Below the pieces are notes generated by a model, which worked only from the letters and a program-made list of their open reading frames with translations, did not search any database and had not been told where the DNA came from. This document shows positions 43,818 through 53,365 of a stretch of 62,416 bases of DNA, piece by piece. Position 1 is the stretch's first letter. Each line of letters opens with the position of its first letter. Origin of the DNA: Gudongella sp049310905 (GTDB lineage Bacteria; Bacillota; Clostridia; Tissierellales; Tissierellaceae); contig NZ_JBMEMN010000017.1 in assembly GCF_049310905.1 (NCBI RefSeq), positions 1 through 62,416 of the forward strand, read 5' to 3'. Position numbers and translations under genes: made by a program.

Positions 43818-45629
43818 ATGCGCGTAAAACAGGAAAACATAAGAAATTTTTCCATAATAGCCCATATTGACCACGGCAAGTCAACCCTTGCTGACAGATT
43901 GATTGAAATGACAGGAATGTTGACATCAAGAGAGATGCAGGAACAGGTTCTTGATAAGATGGATCTTGAAAGGGAAAGGGGAATAACCATAAAGCTAAAG
44001 GCTGTGAGACTTGTCTACAAAGCCAACGATGGAGAGGAGTATGTGTTTAATCTTATTGACACTCCGGGACATGTTGACTTTAACTACGAAGTTTCACGTT
44101 CACTTGCAGCCTGTGAAGGTGCTGTGCTTGTAGTAGATGCAACACAGGGAGTGGAAGCTCAAACCTTGGCAAATGTGTACCTTGCAATTGATCAGGACCT
44201 TGAAATACTGCCTGTAATAAACAAAATTGATTTGCCAAGTGCAAGACCTGAGGAAATAATTGATGAGATTGAGGACATTATCGGTATTGAGAGCCGGGAT
44301 GCTCCACTGATATCAGCAAAAGACGGCTTGAATGTAGAACAGGTTCTTGAGGCCATAGTGGCTAAGGTTCCAGCGCCGATAGGAGATCCCAAAGCACCTT
44401 TAAAGGCTTTGATATTTGATTCATATTATGATAGCTACAAGGGAGTGACTTGTTACATAAGGGTTTTTGAAGGTCAGGTCAAGGCAGGAATGATAGTTAA
44501 GATGATGGCAACAGGTAAGAGTTTTGAAGTTACTGAAGTTGGAATAAACACATCAAAGCACATACCAATGGACAGCTTGAGTGCTGGAGAGGTAGGCTAT
44601 CTAACTGCAAGCATCAAGAACGTTAAGGAAGCAAGAGTTGGCGATACCATAACTGATCCAAATAATCCGACACCAAAGCCTCTGCCAGGTTATAAGAAAG
44701 TAATACCAATGGTTTACTGTGGAATATATCCTGCTGAAGGAGAAGACTTCAATACCGTAAGAGATGCACTGGAAAAGTTGCAGGTAAATGATGCAGCACT
44801 TGTATTTGAGCCTGAGACCTCAGTTGCTCTTGGATTTGGATTCAGATGTGGATTCCTGGGATTACTTCATATGGAGATTGTTCAGGAGAGACTGGAAAGA
44901 GAGTTTGATCTAAATATAATAACCACGGCACCAAGTGTAATATATCGAGTAACAAAGACGAATGGAGAGGTTATTGAGATACAGAATCCTTCAAATCTTC
45001 CTGCTCCAGCGGAGATATCATATATGGAGGAACCTGTAGTATCAGCATCCATTATGACACCGACAGAATATGTTGGCCCAATCATGGAGTTGTGTCAAAA
45101 CAAGAGAGGGTCATATAAAAATATGGAGTATCTTGAGGAGACCAGAGTTGTGCTACATTATGATCTTCCATTGAATGAGGTTATTTATGACTTCTTTGAT
45201 GCATTGAAATCAAAGACAAGGGGATATGCTTCATTGGATTATGAACTAAAAGGTTATCAGCAAAGCGAATTGGTTAAGATGGACATACTGATCAATGCTG
45301 AATTGGTCGATGCCTTCTCACTGATAGTCCATGAGGATAAGGCATATGAAAGAGGTAGATCTATAGCAGAGAGGCTTGTAGACGTAATTCCAAGGCATCA
45401 GTTTGCTGTGCCTATACAAGCTAGCATAGGTAGCAAAGTCATTGCCAGAGAGACCATCAGGGCCTTGAGAAAGGATGTTCTGGCCAAGTGTTACGGTGGA
45501 GATATATCAAGAAAGAGAAAATTGCTTGAAAAGCAGAAGGAAGGTAAAAAGAAGATGAGGCAAATTGGTTCAGTAGAGGTTCCTCAGGAAGCATTTCTTA
45601 CTGTCTTGAAATATGACGAAAAAAAATAA
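43818..45629 (+). CDS. lepA: Elongation factor 4 (LepA)
   Basis: A 603-aa ribosome-dependent GTPase acting in translation initiation and 30S biogenesis under stress. G motifs: AHIDHGKSTLADRL (G1), DTPGHVDFNYEV (G3), NKIDLPSA (G4). EF-G-like domains II, III and V follow. The LepA-specific C-terminal domain contains KCYGGDISRKRKLLEKQKEG. CTAGGAGG precedes the ATG. It is followed by a strong hairpin terminator and hemW. Confidence 0.97.
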   Translation: MRVKQENIRNFSIIAHIDHGKSTLADRLIEMTGMLTSREMQEQVLDKMDLERERGITIKLKAVRLVYKANDGEEYVFNLIDTPGHVDFNYEVSRSLAACEGAVLVVDATQGVEAQTLANVYLAIDQDLEILPVINKIDLPSARPEEIIDEIEDIIGIESRDAPLISAKDGLNVEQVLEAIVAKVPAPIGDPKAPLKALIFDSYYDSYKGVTCYIRVFEGQVKAGMIVKMMATGKSFEVTEVGINTSKHIPMDSLSAGEVGYLTASIKNVKEARVGDTITDPNNPTPKPLPGYKKVIPMVYCGIYPAEGEDFNTVRDALEKLQVNDAALVFEPETSVALGFGFRCGFLGLLHMEIVQERLEREFDLNIITTAPSVIYRVTKTNGEVIEIQNPSNLPAPAEISYMEEPVVSASIMTPTEYVGPIMELCQNKRGSYKNMEYLEETRVVLHYDLPLNEVIYDFFDALKSKTRGYASLDYELKGYQQSELVKMDILINAELVDAFSLIVHEDKAYERGRSIAERLVDVIPRHQFAVPIQASIGSKVIARETIRALRKDVLAKCYGGDISRKRKLLEKQKEGKKKMRQIGSVEVPQEAFLTVLKYDEKK

Positions 45630-45634
45630 ATGCA

Positions 45635-45670
45635 AAAGGAAAAGTCACAAGGACTTTTCCTTTATTTTCT
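45635..45670 (+). terminator. Terminator after lepA
   Basis: AAAGGAAAAGTC (45635-45646), loop ACAAG, GACTTTTCCTTT (45652-45663): 12 perfect pairs, followed by ATTTTC. Confidence 0.82.
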
Positions 45671-45692
45671 TTGAAAGTAGCAGGGAGGAAAT

Positions 45693-46829
45693 ATGAAGCA
45701 GATCGGATTGTATATCCATATACCATTTTGTGAAAAAAAATGTCATTACTGTGACTTTACATCAGTACCCGCTAATAGGGAACTTATAAAAAAATATGAA
45801 AAATATCTTATCAAGGAGCTTTTGATTCAGGCTGAAAAGTATGGAAATCATACGATAAGTACAATATTCATAGGTGGTGGCACACCTTCTATATTGGATG
45901 AAAAAAGCATAGGCAACATTCTCAGGAGCATCAGAGAGAGCTTTGCAATCAATCCTGATGCTGAAATATCCATGGAAATCAACCCTGGCACACTGACCTA
46001 TGAAAAGGCTATGGGCTATAAGAAAGCCGGCATTAACAGAGTTAGCATGGGAATCCAGTCTATGAATGACAATACTTTAAGATTAATCGGTAGAATTCAT
46101 AATGAACATCAGGTAGATTCCACTGTAGATATATTAAGAAAAGTAGGTTTTGACAATATCAACGGCGACTTGATTTTTGGTTTGCCCCACCAGAGTGTAG
46201 ATGATTTTCATAAGACACTGGATAGAGTCATAGAGTTAAATCTTGAACATATCTCAATGTATGGATTGATTCTTGAGGAGGATACTCTTCTCTATCATTG
46301 GTATAAAAAAGGTCTGGTAACTATGCCATCGGAAGATGAAGAGAGACAGATGTATCACTCCGGGATCCAGATCCTGGAACAGAATGGATATAGACAGTAT
46401 GAGATATCCAATCTAGCTAAAAAAGGCTTTGAGTGTAGACACAATCTTGGATACTGGATGCTGAATCCATATATTGGTGTTGGTCTGTCCAGCCATTCAT
46501 CCATCGATAATCGAAGGTATTGGAATACATCGTTATTCAATGAATATTTCAGGATGATTGACGAGGATTTGCTTCCAATTTCAGGAGAGGAAATTGTCAC
46601 TGCTGATCTGAGGGAATCAGAATACCTGATTTTACGAATTAGACTTAATGAAGGAATATCACTAATTGATTACAAAACTAGATTTAATCAATCTTTTATG
46701 CATAAGTACGAAAATATAATAGAAAAGCACATTGAATCAGGATTGTTGAAGATCATTGACGACAAAATAATTCTTACAGAAAAGGGCAAGGATCTTAGCA
46801 ATTTAGTAGAGGTAGATTTTCTTCCATAG
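45693..46829 (+). CDS. hemW: Radical SAM heme chaperone HemW
   Basis: A 378-aa radical SAM protein. YIHIPFCEKKCHYCDF contains the cluster cysteines Cys13, Cys17 and Cys20. GGGTPSILDEKSI and GINRVSMGIQSMND follow. The fourth-cysteine motif of true coproporphyrinogen dehydrogenase (HemN) at the N-terminus is absent, so this is the heme-binding chaperone HemW and not HemN. The lepA-hemW-hrcA order is conserved in Firmicutes. CAGGGAGG precedes the ATG. Confidence 0.94.
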   Translation: MKQIGLYIHIPFCEKKCHYCDFTSVPANRELIKKYEKYLIKELLIQAEKYGNHTISTIFIGGGTPSILDEKSIGNILRSIRESFAINPDAEISMEINPGTLTYEKAMGYKKAGINRVSMGIQSMNDNTLRLIGRIHNEHQVDSTVDILRKVGFDNINGDLIFGLPHQSVDDFHKTLDRVIELNLEHISMYGLILEEDTLLYHWYKKGLVTMPSEDEERQMYHSGIQILEQNGYRQYEISNLAKKGFECRHNLGYWMLNPYIGVGLSSHSSIDNRRYWNTSLFNEYFRMIDEDLLPISGEEIVTADLRESEYLILRIRLNEGISLIDYKTRFNQSFMHKYENIIEKHIESGLLKIIDDKIILTEKGKDLSNLVEVDFLP

Positions 46830-46842
46830 TAGGCAAAAAGTA

Positions 46843-46871
46843 TTGACAAATACCTGTAAGGATGATAATTT
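46843..46871 (+). promoter_or_regulatory. Promoter of the hrcA-grpE-dnaK-dnaJ operon
   Basis: TTGACA (46843-46848), a 17-base spacer and TAATTT (46866-46871). An overlapping GATAAT (46864-46869) at 15 bases is an alternative -10. Its start region overlaps the CIRCE operator. Confidence 0.7.
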
Positions 46872-46881
46872 ATATATAGGA

Positions 46882-46908
46882 TTAGCACTCGGCAATGTTG
46901 AGTGCTAA
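46882..46908 (+). promoter_or_regulatory. CIRCE operator (HrcA binding site)
   Basis: TTAGCACTC, nine bases, GAGTGCTAA: a perfect match to the CIRCE inverted repeat on both arms. It lies between the promoter and hrcA, so HrcA represses its own operon until heat or unfolded protein titrates the GroE chaperonin that keeps HrcA active. Confidence 0.97.
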
Positions 46909-46939
46909 CAATCATCCAGGAGAATTTAGAGGTGATATT

Positions 46940-47989
46940 ATGTTGGATGACAGAAAAATGAGAGTACTGTATGCTATTATTGACAGCTATATAACTACAG
47001 CAGAACCAATTGGTTCAAGAACAATATCAAAATCATTTAATCTCGGAGTCAGTTCAGCTACTATAAGAAATGAAATGTCTGACCTGGAGGAGCTGGGCTA
47101 CCTTAACAAAACCCATACTTCATCCGGGAGAGTTCCTTCTGACAAGGCTTATCGCCTTTATGTGGATAGCTTTATTAAGTTGGATAAGGAAACAATCAAT
47201 AATAAACAAAAAATGGAAATCAGAAATGCACTTGAAAGGGAAAGCAAAGAATTGGACCAGCTGATTCAAAATTCAGCCAGACTTCTTTCCCACATAACAA
47301 GCTATACAGCTCTGGCATTGTCTCCTCAAATAAAGGAGACGAGAATTAAACACGTCCAGTTATTGCCAATTGACGAGTATCAGATTTTATTGATATTGGT
47401 AAATGAGAATGGACTGGTTAAGAATACGGTTTTCAAGACTGAACAGGCAATACCTGAAAATCAGCTTAATGCCATAACAAATATGCTAAATGAAAGACTT
47501 AGGAATATTTCATTCAATCAGTTGAATAAGGATTCCTTAAAGGGAATGTTCAATGAATTCTATAAATACAAGGATGAAGTAGAAAGACTTATGCCGATAA
47601 TAAACAAATCTGTTGAAAGCATGGACAATATTGATCTTTATGCTGATGGAATAGGAATGCTTCTAAACTTTCCTGAGTATAAAGACATTGATAAGGTAAA
47701 GTCCATAATGTCATTTATTGAAGACAAGGATCAGTTAATGAATATCCTGCTTATGGATTCAATATCCAGGGATATAAACATCAGTATTGGGCAGGAAAAT
47801 ATTTATGCACCATTAAAGGACTGCAGCATAATAACTGCGACCTACAAACTTGAGGGAGAAACCGTAGGAAAGATTGGAATAATTGGTCCAACGAGAATGG
47901 ATTACTTGCGACTTATTAAAACACTGAGAATTTTTTCGGATAATATTTCCGAGATAATAAATAATTCTAATGGAAGCGTTAAGAGGTGA
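46940..47989 (+). CDS. hrcA: Heat-inducible transcription repressor HrcA
   Basis: A 349-aa CIRCE-binding repressor. The N-terminal winged helix (about 1-75) contains YITTAEPIGSRTISKSFNLG and SSATIRNEMSDLEELGYL. A GAF-like domain and dimerisation segment follow (KDCSIITATYKLEGETVGKI). ATG 46940 follows TAGAGGTGAT; the in-frame upstream start at 46895 lies within the CIRCE repeat and is unlikely. Confidence 0.96.
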   Translation: MLDDRKMRVLYAIIDSYITTAEPIGSRTISKSFNLGVSSATIRNEMSDLEELGYLNKTHTSSGRVPSDKAYRLYVDSFIKLDKETINNKQKMEIRNALERESKELDQLIQNSARLLSHITSYTALALSPQIKETRIKHVQLLPIDEYQILLILVNENGLVKNTVFKTEQAIPENQLNAITNMLNERLRNISFNQLNKDSLKGMFNEFYKYKDEVERLMPIINKSVESMDNIDLYADGIGMLLNFPEYKDIDKVKSIMSFIEDKDQLMNILLMDSISRDINISIGQENIYAPLKDCSIITATYKLEGETVGKIGIIGPTRMDYLRLIKTLRIFSDNISEIINNSNGSVKR

Positions 47990-47994
47990 TTGTA

Positions 47995-48549
47995 ATGGAA
48001 AAAGAGAACAACAGTTTCAAGGAGGACGAAAAGGACTTAAAGGAAGAAGATACCATTGAGACCGAGATTCCTCTTGAGGAAGAGGAGGAGGATCCCATTT
48101 TTAAGTCAAAAGCAATGCTTGAAGAAAAAGAAAATGAAATTTTGGATTTAAGCAATAAGTTGGCCAGATTACAGGCGGATTTCCAGAATTTTAAAAGAAG
48201 GACTGAAAAGGACAGGGAACAATCAATAATTTATGGCATTGAAGCTATAATCCTTGATCTATTACCAGTGATTGATAATTTCGAGCGTGCAATGAAATTA
48301 CAGGAAGATAAAGAAGACAATTTTTACAAGGGAATTTCAATGATTGAAAAGCAGTTGGTAGAAGTACTGGAAAAAAATTCAGTTTATGAAATTGAAGCAC
48401 TTGGCAATGATTTTGACCCTAATCTTCATCATGCAGTTTCTTCTGTCGAAAGTGATGAAAAACCTGGCACTGTAATAGAAGTCCTGCAAAAGGGTTATAT
48501 TTTAAATGATAAAGTAATCAGACCTACAATAGTTGTTGTAGCAAAATAA
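47995..48549 (+). CDS. grpE: Nucleotide exchange factor GrpE
   Basis: A 184-aa DnaK exchange factor. A highly acidic N-terminal tail (about 1-40) and a long helix (about 45-85) lead to LARLQADFQNFKRRTEKDRE, the family signature. The C-terminal beta domain has NDFDPNLHHAVSSVESDEKP. ATG 47995 is favoured by AGAGGTGAT, which overlaps the hrcA stop; GTG 47986 lies inside that site. Confidence 0.95.
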   Translation: MEKENNSFKEDEKDLKEEDTIETEIPLEEEEEDPIFKSKAMLEEKENEILDLSNKLARLQADFQNFKRRTEKDREQSIIYGIEAIILDLLPVIDNFERAMKLQEDKEDNFYKGISMIEKQLVEVLEKNSVYEIEALGNDFDPNLHHAVSSVESDEKPGTVIEVLQKGYILNDKVIRPTIVVVAK

Positions 48550-48566
48550 TTAAGGAGGAATAAAGA

Positions 48567-50384
48567 ATGAGCAAAATAATTGGAATTGACTTGGGAACAA
48601 CAAACTCAGCAGTTGCCGTCATGGAAGGTGGAGAAGCTGTTATAATCCCAAATGCTGAGGGTAACAGAACAACACCATCAGTAGTGGCTTTTACAAAGGA
48701 TGGAGAAAGACTCGTAGGAGAAACAGCAAAAAGACAGGCTATAACAAATACTGAGAGAACAGTTCTGTCAATTAAAAGAGAGATGGGTAGTGATCACAAA
48801 GAAGATATTGACGGAAAAGCATATAGTCCTGAAGAAATATCAGCAATGATTCTTCAAAAGATCAAGGCGGATGCAGAGAGCTACCTTGGAGAAACAGTTA
48901 CAGATGCAGTCATTACTGTGCCTGCATACTTTACAGACAGTCAAAGACAAGCTACCAAGGATGCAGGTAAAATTGCCGGACTTAATGTTAAAAGAATTAT
49001 AAATGAGCCGACTGCAGCTGCATTATCTTATGGTCTTGACAAGGAAGAAGGTCAGCACAAAATAATGGTATTTGACCTTGGCGGAGGTACATTTGACGTA
49101 TCAATTCTTGAACTTGGAGATGGAGTTTTTGAAGTTCTTGCCACAAGAGGTAATAATCACTTAGGTGGGGATGACTTTGACAATAAATTGATTGATTATA
49201 TAGCAGACCAGTTTAAAAAGGAAAATGGCGTTGATCTGAAATCAGACAAGATGGCTCTTCAAAGACTGAAAGAAGCTTCAGAGAAGGCAAAGAAAGAGTT
49301 ATCAACTACAAAATCAACCAACATAAATCTTCCGTTTATTACAGCAACCGCTTCAGGACCTTTGCACCTTAATATGGACATAACAAGAGCGAAATTTGAT
49401 GAGCTCACTTCAGAGCTGGTTGATATGACAATTGAACCTGTAAAAGCAGCATTGAAGGATTCTGGATTGGGAGCATCTGATATAGAGAAGGTATTGCTGG
49501 TTGGTGGTTCAACAAGAATTCCCGCTGTTCAGGATGCTGTAAAGAAAATTATTGGAAAAGATCCACAAAAGGACATTAATCCTGACGAAAGTGTAGCTCT
49601 TGGAGCCGCAATTCAAGGTGGAGTACTGAGTGGAGAGGTTAAGGATCTGTTGCTATTGGATGTTACCCCACTTTCCTTGGGTATTGAGACACTTGGTGGA
49701 GTAACAACCAAGCTTATAGAAAGAAATACAACTATACCTACAAAGAAATCACAAGTATTTACCACTGCATCTGATAGTCAGACTTCAGTTGATATACACG
49801 TGCTGCAGGGTGAACGTCAGATGGCAAATGATAACGTAACTTTGGGTAGATTCCAGTTGACAGGCATTCCACCAGCTCCTAGGGGAGTACCACAAATTGA
49901 AGTTACTTTTGATATTGATGCCAATGGTATTGTAAATGTAAGTGCAAAAGACCTGGGAACAGGTAAAGAGCAAAAGATTACAATTACTGCCTCAACAAAG
50001 CTGAGTGAGGAAGAAATCAAGGATAAGGTTAAGGAAGCAGAAAGATTTGCTGAGGAAGACAAGCAAAAGAAAGAAAAGATTGAAGTCAGAAACAACGCTG
50101 ACTCAATTGTCTATCAGACAGAAAAAACCTTGAAGGATTTGGAAGGCAAAATTGAAGCTGATGAAAAATCCAAGGTTGAAGAAAAACTGGAAGCTTTGAA
50201 GAAGGCACTTGAAGGTGATGACATCGATGACATCAAAACAAAAACTGAGGAATTGACAAATGAGTTCCATGCCATTTCACAAAAATTATATGAGACGGCA
50301 CAGGATCAGGGAGCTCAGCAAGGTGAAGAGCCACAGGATGATGATGTAGTTGATGCTGATTACGAAGTTGTTGACGAAGACTAA
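48567..50384 (+). CDS. dnaK: Molecular chaperone DnaK (Hsp70)
   Basis: A 605-aa chaperone. The ATPase domain (about 1-360) has IGIDLGTTNSAVAVMEGG, VFDLGGGTFDVSILELGDG and LVGGSTRIPAVQ. DLLLLDVTPLSLGIETLGG opens the peptide-binding domain. The helical lid and a Glu/Asp-rich tail end the protein. It lacks the roughly 24-residue insertion of Gram-negative DnaK in subdomain IB, as expected for Firmicutes. TTAAGGAGG precedes the ATG. Confidence 0.98.
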   Translation: MSKIIGIDLGTTNSAVAVMEGGEAVIIPNAEGNRTTPSVVAFTKDGERLVGETAKRQAITNTERTVLSIKREMGSDHKEDIDGKAYSPEEISAMILQKIKADAESYLGETVTDAVITVPAYFTDSQRQATKDAGKIAGLNVKRIINEPTAAALSYGLDKEEGQHKIMVFDLGGGTFDVSILELGDGVFEVLATRGNNHLGGDDFDNKLIDYIADQFKKENGVDLKSDKMALQRLKEASEKAKKELSTTKSTNINLPFITATASGPLHLNMDITRAKFDELTSELVDMTIEPVKAALKDSGLGASDIEKVLLVGGSTRIPAVQDAVKKIIGKDPQKDINPDESVALGAAIQGGVLSGEVKDLLLLDVTPLSLGIETLGGVTTKLIERNTTIPTKKSQVFTTASDSQTSVDIHVLQGERQMANDNVTLGRFQLTGIPPAPRGVPQIEVTFDIDANGIVNVSAKDLGTGKEQKITITASTKLSEEEIKDKVKEAERFAEEDKQKKEKIEVRNNADSIVYQTEKTLKDLEGKIEADEKSKVEEKLEALKKALEGDDIDDIKTKTEELTNEFHAISQKLYETAQDQGAQQGEEPQDDDVVDADYEVVDED

Positions 50385-50431
50385 ATAATGAAATAGTATA
50401 TTGTAAGAGTCTAGCATGATGACTTTTTCAA

Positions 50432-50465
50432 AATCAAAGCTAAACCAACTGGTTTAGCTTTGATT
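50432..50465 (+). other. Strong 15-bp hairpin between dnaK and dnaJ
   Basis: AATCAAAGCTAAACC (50432-50446), loop AACT, GGTTTAGCTTTGATT (50451-50465), every base paired. The next bases are AATGATATT, so it is not a standard intrinsic terminator. It probably lowers dnaJ expression relative to dnaK or protects the dnaK 3' end after cleavage. Confidence 0.8.
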
Positions 50466-50490
50466 AATGATATTAAATGGAAGTTGGTGT

Positions 50491-51612
50491 ATGGTAGTGA
50501 GAGATTTTTATGAAATACTTGATTTACCCAAAGATGCGACACAGGATGATATAAAGAGAGCATATAGGAAACTTGCAAAAAAGTATCACCCAGACCTTAA
50601 TCCAAATGATTCAGAAGCAGAGCAGAGCTTCAAGGAAGTTAATGCAGCCTATGAGATTTTAAGCAATCAGGATAAACGTTCGCGCTATGACAGATATGGT
50701 CATGCTGGTATTGACCCACAGGCTGGTGGAGGAGACTTTGGAGGTTTTGGGGACATATTTGATGACCTGTTTGGTGGATTTGGTGGATTCGGAGGAAGAA
50801 GCTCAGGAAGAAGATCAGGTCCCGTTAGAGGTGCTGACATTCAACAGGGTGTTACTTTGGAGTTCAAGGAAGCCGTATTCGGAGTTGAAAAAGAAGTGCA
50901 GTTACGACGATACGAAACTTGCAGCTCATGTGATGGAACAGGTGCCAAGCCAGGAACTGAAAAGACAACCTGCACAAAATGCCACGGTTCTGGAGAAGTA
51001 AGATATGCTCAACAAACCCCATTTGGTCAGTTTGTTCAGGTTGGAGTATGTGACCAGTGTGATGGGGCAGGAGAGATAATCGAAGAAAAGTGTGAGACTT
51101 GCCATGGTAGTGGGAAAGAAATAAAGACCAGGAAAATCAATGTCAACATACCTGCAGGAGTTGATAGTGATTCTGTTATGACAGTGCGAGGAGAGGGACA
51201 TAGCGGTGAAAAAGGTGGTCCACCAGGAGATCTTTACCTGTATATTTCAGTTAAGGAAGATCCTGTTTTTACGAGAAAAGGAGTAAATATTTATGTTACT
51301 GTACCTATAAGCTTCGCTCAGGCGACATTGGGCTCAGAAATTGAAATACCTACCCTTGAAGGAACGGAAACATACACTATACCGGCAGGGACTCCGTCCC
51401 ATAGTAGATTCAAGCTGAAAAACAAGGGTGTAGCCAATGTTAGAGGACTTGGAAAAGGTGATTTGATTTTTACCGTTGAGGTAATAATACCAAAGGATAT
51501 TACAGATAAGCAAAGAGAACTTTTACTGGATTATTCAAAGGGAATGGGTGAAAGCTACAAAGCTCCGGAGAAAAAAGGGTTCTTTAAAAAAGTAAAGGAT
51601 GTATTTCAATAA
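50491..51612 (+). CDS. dnaJ: Molecular chaperone DnaJ (Hsp40)
   Basis: A 373-aa type I J-protein stimulating DnaK ATPase. The J domain (about 1-70) has HPD in KKYHPDLNPND. The G/F linker is rich in FGGFGGFGG. Four zinc-binding repeats are present: CSSCDGTG, CTKCHGSG, CDQCDGAG and CETCHGSG. The C-terminal substrate domain follows. ATG 50491 begins VVRDFYEILD as expected; GTG 50497 is an alternative. The ribosome site is weak, which together with the hairpin may keep DnaJ below DnaK. Confidence 0.95.
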   Translation: MVVRDFYEILDLPKDATQDDIKRAYRKLAKKYHPDLNPNDSEAEQSFKEVNAAYEILSNQDKRSRYDRYGHAGIDPQAGGGDFGGFGDIFDDLFGGFGGFGGRSSGRRSGPVRGADIQQGVTLEFKEAVFGVEKEVQLRRYETCSSCDGTGAKPGTEKTTCTKCHGSGEVRYAQQTPFGQFVQVGVCDQCDGAGEIIEEKCETCHGSGKEIKTRKINVNIPAGVDSDSVMTVRGEGHSGEKGGPPGDLYLYISVKEDPVFTRKGVNIYVTVPISFAQATLGSEIEIPTLEGTETYTIPAGTPSHSRFKLKNKGVANVRGLGKGDLIFTVEVIIPKDITDKQRELLLDYSKGMGESYKAPEKKGFFKKVKDVFQ

Positions 51613-51613
51613 T

Positions 51614-51636
51614 CAACCACTTCGGTGGTTGTTTTT
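51614..51636 (+). terminator. Terminator of the dnaK operon
   Basis: CAACCAC (51614-51620), UUCG tetraloop, GTGGTTG (51625-51631), then TTTTT. It separates the heat-shock genes from prmA. Confidence 0.88.
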
Positions 51637-51642
51637 GTCTAC

Positions 51643-51671
51643 TGGAAAAGAGTTGAAGTTTAGGGTATAAT
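51643..51671 (+). promoter_or_regulatory. Promoter of prmA and following genes
   Basis: TGGAAA (51643-51648), a 17-base spacer and TATAAT (51666-51671). With the terminator just upstream, this gives prmA-rsmE-mtaB-hinT an independent start. Confidence 0.62.
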
Positions 51672-51701
51672 ATGGTGAATAATAGATAAGGAAGTGATCT
51701 G

Positions 51702-52622
51702 ATGAACTGGCTTGAGGTTATTATTAAAACGTCACCTGAAAATGAGGATATAGTAAGCAGTATTCTCTATGACAATGGTGCAACTGGACTGACGATTGAA
51801 GACCCGAATGATATAGTTGAGCTCGATAAAATAGAAGATGCATGGGATTTTATTGAACCTGACCTTTTTAAAACTGGTGATGATGAGATCATTATTAAGG
51901 CATACTATTCCGAAGCTGAAGATTTAAACCAGATAATGGAAGACATTACCGAGAAAATAACTAAAGGCGGTTTTGGTGAAATTCTTACAAGCAAGGTTGA
52001 TGAAACCGATTGGGCTGAAAATTGGAAGATTCATTACAAGACCACAAAAATTGGAGATAATATTGTTATCAAGCCATCGTGGGAAGAATATCAACCAGAA
52101 CCTGATGATATAGTAATTGAGCTTGACCCTGGCATGGCTTTTGGGACAGGTTCACATGAGACTACGGTAATGTGTGCAAAAGCTCTTGAAAAGTATGTAA
52201 ATCAAAATACCACGGTATTTGATGTAGGTTGTGGAAGTGGTATTCTTGGTATAATAGCTGCCAAGCTAGGTGCAGGTAGAGTTCTTGCAATAGACTTGGA
52301 TCCGATGTGCGTTAAAGTAACTAAAGAAAACGCAATCATAAACCAGGTAGACGAATCAATACAGGTAGAACAAGGGAATCTCCTCCATATGGTTGAAGAA
52401 AAGGCAGATGTTATAGTTGCAAACATAATTGCAGAAGTAATAGTAAATATAATACCTGGATTAAAGAATCACCTTGAGAAGGATGGTATTTTTATAGCTT
52501 CCGGGGTAATTGAGAGCAAGGCATATAAAGTCAAAAGTGCTCTTGAAGAAAATGGTTATGAGATAATCCAAACTGAGTTAATGAATGGTTGGACAGCAAT
52601 CACTTCCAAAATGGTGATATGA
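51702..52622 (+). CDS. prmA: Ribosomal protein L11 methyltransferase
   Basis: A 306-aa SAM-dependent enzyme trimethylating L11. An N-terminal substrate-recognition domain (about 1-100) precedes ELDPGMAFGTGSHETTVMC and the SAM motif I, VFDVGCGSGILGIIAAKLGA. NIIAEVIVNIIPGL is the NxxA/xPP-like catalytic motif region. AAGGAAGTGAT precedes the ATG. The prmA-rsmE pair after dnaJ is the standard order. Confidence 0.95.
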   Translation: MNWLEVIIKTSPENEDIVSSILYDNGATGLTIEDPNDIVELDKIEDAWDFIEPDLFKTGDDEIIIKAYYSEAEDLNQIMEDITEKITKGGFGEILTSKVDETDWAENWKIHYKTTKIGDNIVIKPSWEEYQPEPDDIVIELDPGMAFGTGSHETTVMCAKALEKYVNQNTTVFDVGCGSGILGIIAAKLGAGRVLAIDLDPMCVKVTKENAIINQVDESIQVEQGNLLHMVEEKADVIVANIIAEVIVNIIPGLKNHLEKDGIFIASGVIESKAYKVKSALEENGYEIIQTELMNGWTAITSKMVI

Positions 52623-53365
52623 TGCATAGGTTTTTTACTGAAAACTCAATCGATGACAATGATAAACTTGAAATCAATGGCGGAGATGTAAAGCATATAC
52701 GAGATGTACTTCGCATATTACCAGGTGAGCATATAGAAATAGTCACTGGTAACAAGGCATATGTATGTAATATAATGGAAATCAGCAAGAGTGCCATTAT
52801 AACTGAGATTCTTAATCCCATTGAAAAGAGTCATGAATCTCCTGTGAAAATAAATTTATTCCAGGGATTGCCAAAAAGTTCAAAGATGGAAACAATATTA
52901 CAGAAATGCACAGAAATAGGGGTAGCAAGTTTTTATCCGCTTGTTACCAATAGAACCGTAGTAAAATTGAAAGATGACAAAAAGGAAAATAGGAAAATTG
53001 AAAGATGGGAAGCCATAGTGCATGAAGCTTCAAAGCAGTCAAAACGGGATAGAATTCCTGTTGTTAATCCTGTTATAGATTTCAGGGAGCTTGTCGTCTA
53101 CTTAAAGGAAGGAATCACAATAGTGCCTTATGAAGCATCAACTGACAAGGGAATCAAGGATGTTCTCAAGTCATTGAAAATCTCAGATACAGTTAACATA
53201 ATAATTGGACCTGAAGGCGGATTTGAGGAGGAAGAAATAAAGAAGCTTGTAGGATTGGGTGCTAAGATAGTATCACTTGGACCCAGAATACTGAGAACTG
53301 AAACAGCAGGCATGGTAGCTTCGTCTATTGTGCAGTATGAATATGGAGATTTGGGAGTGATTTAA
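52622..53365 (+). CDS. rsmE: 16S rRNA (uracil-1498-N3) methyltransferase
   Basis: A 247-aa SPOUT (alpha/beta-knot) methyltransferase. The N-terminal PUA-like domain starts HRFFTENS. The C-terminal knot has IIGPEGGFEEEEIKKL and SLGPRILRTETAGMVA, which form the SAM pocket. The start is taken as ATG 52622, overlapping the prmA stop (ATGA); ATG 52619 is one codon earlier. Confidence 0.94.
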   Translation: MHRFFTENSIDDNDKLEINGGDVKHIRDVLRILPGEHIEIVTGNKAYVCNIMEISKSAIITEILNPIEKSHESPVKINLFQGLPKSSKMETILQKCTEIGVASFYPLVTNRTVVKLKDDKKENRKIERWEAIVHEASKQSKRDRIPVVNPVIDFRELVVYLKEGITIVPYEASTDKGIKDVLKSLKISDTVNIIIGPEGGFEEEEIKKLVGLGAKIVSLGPRILRTETAGMVASSIVQYEYGDLGVI

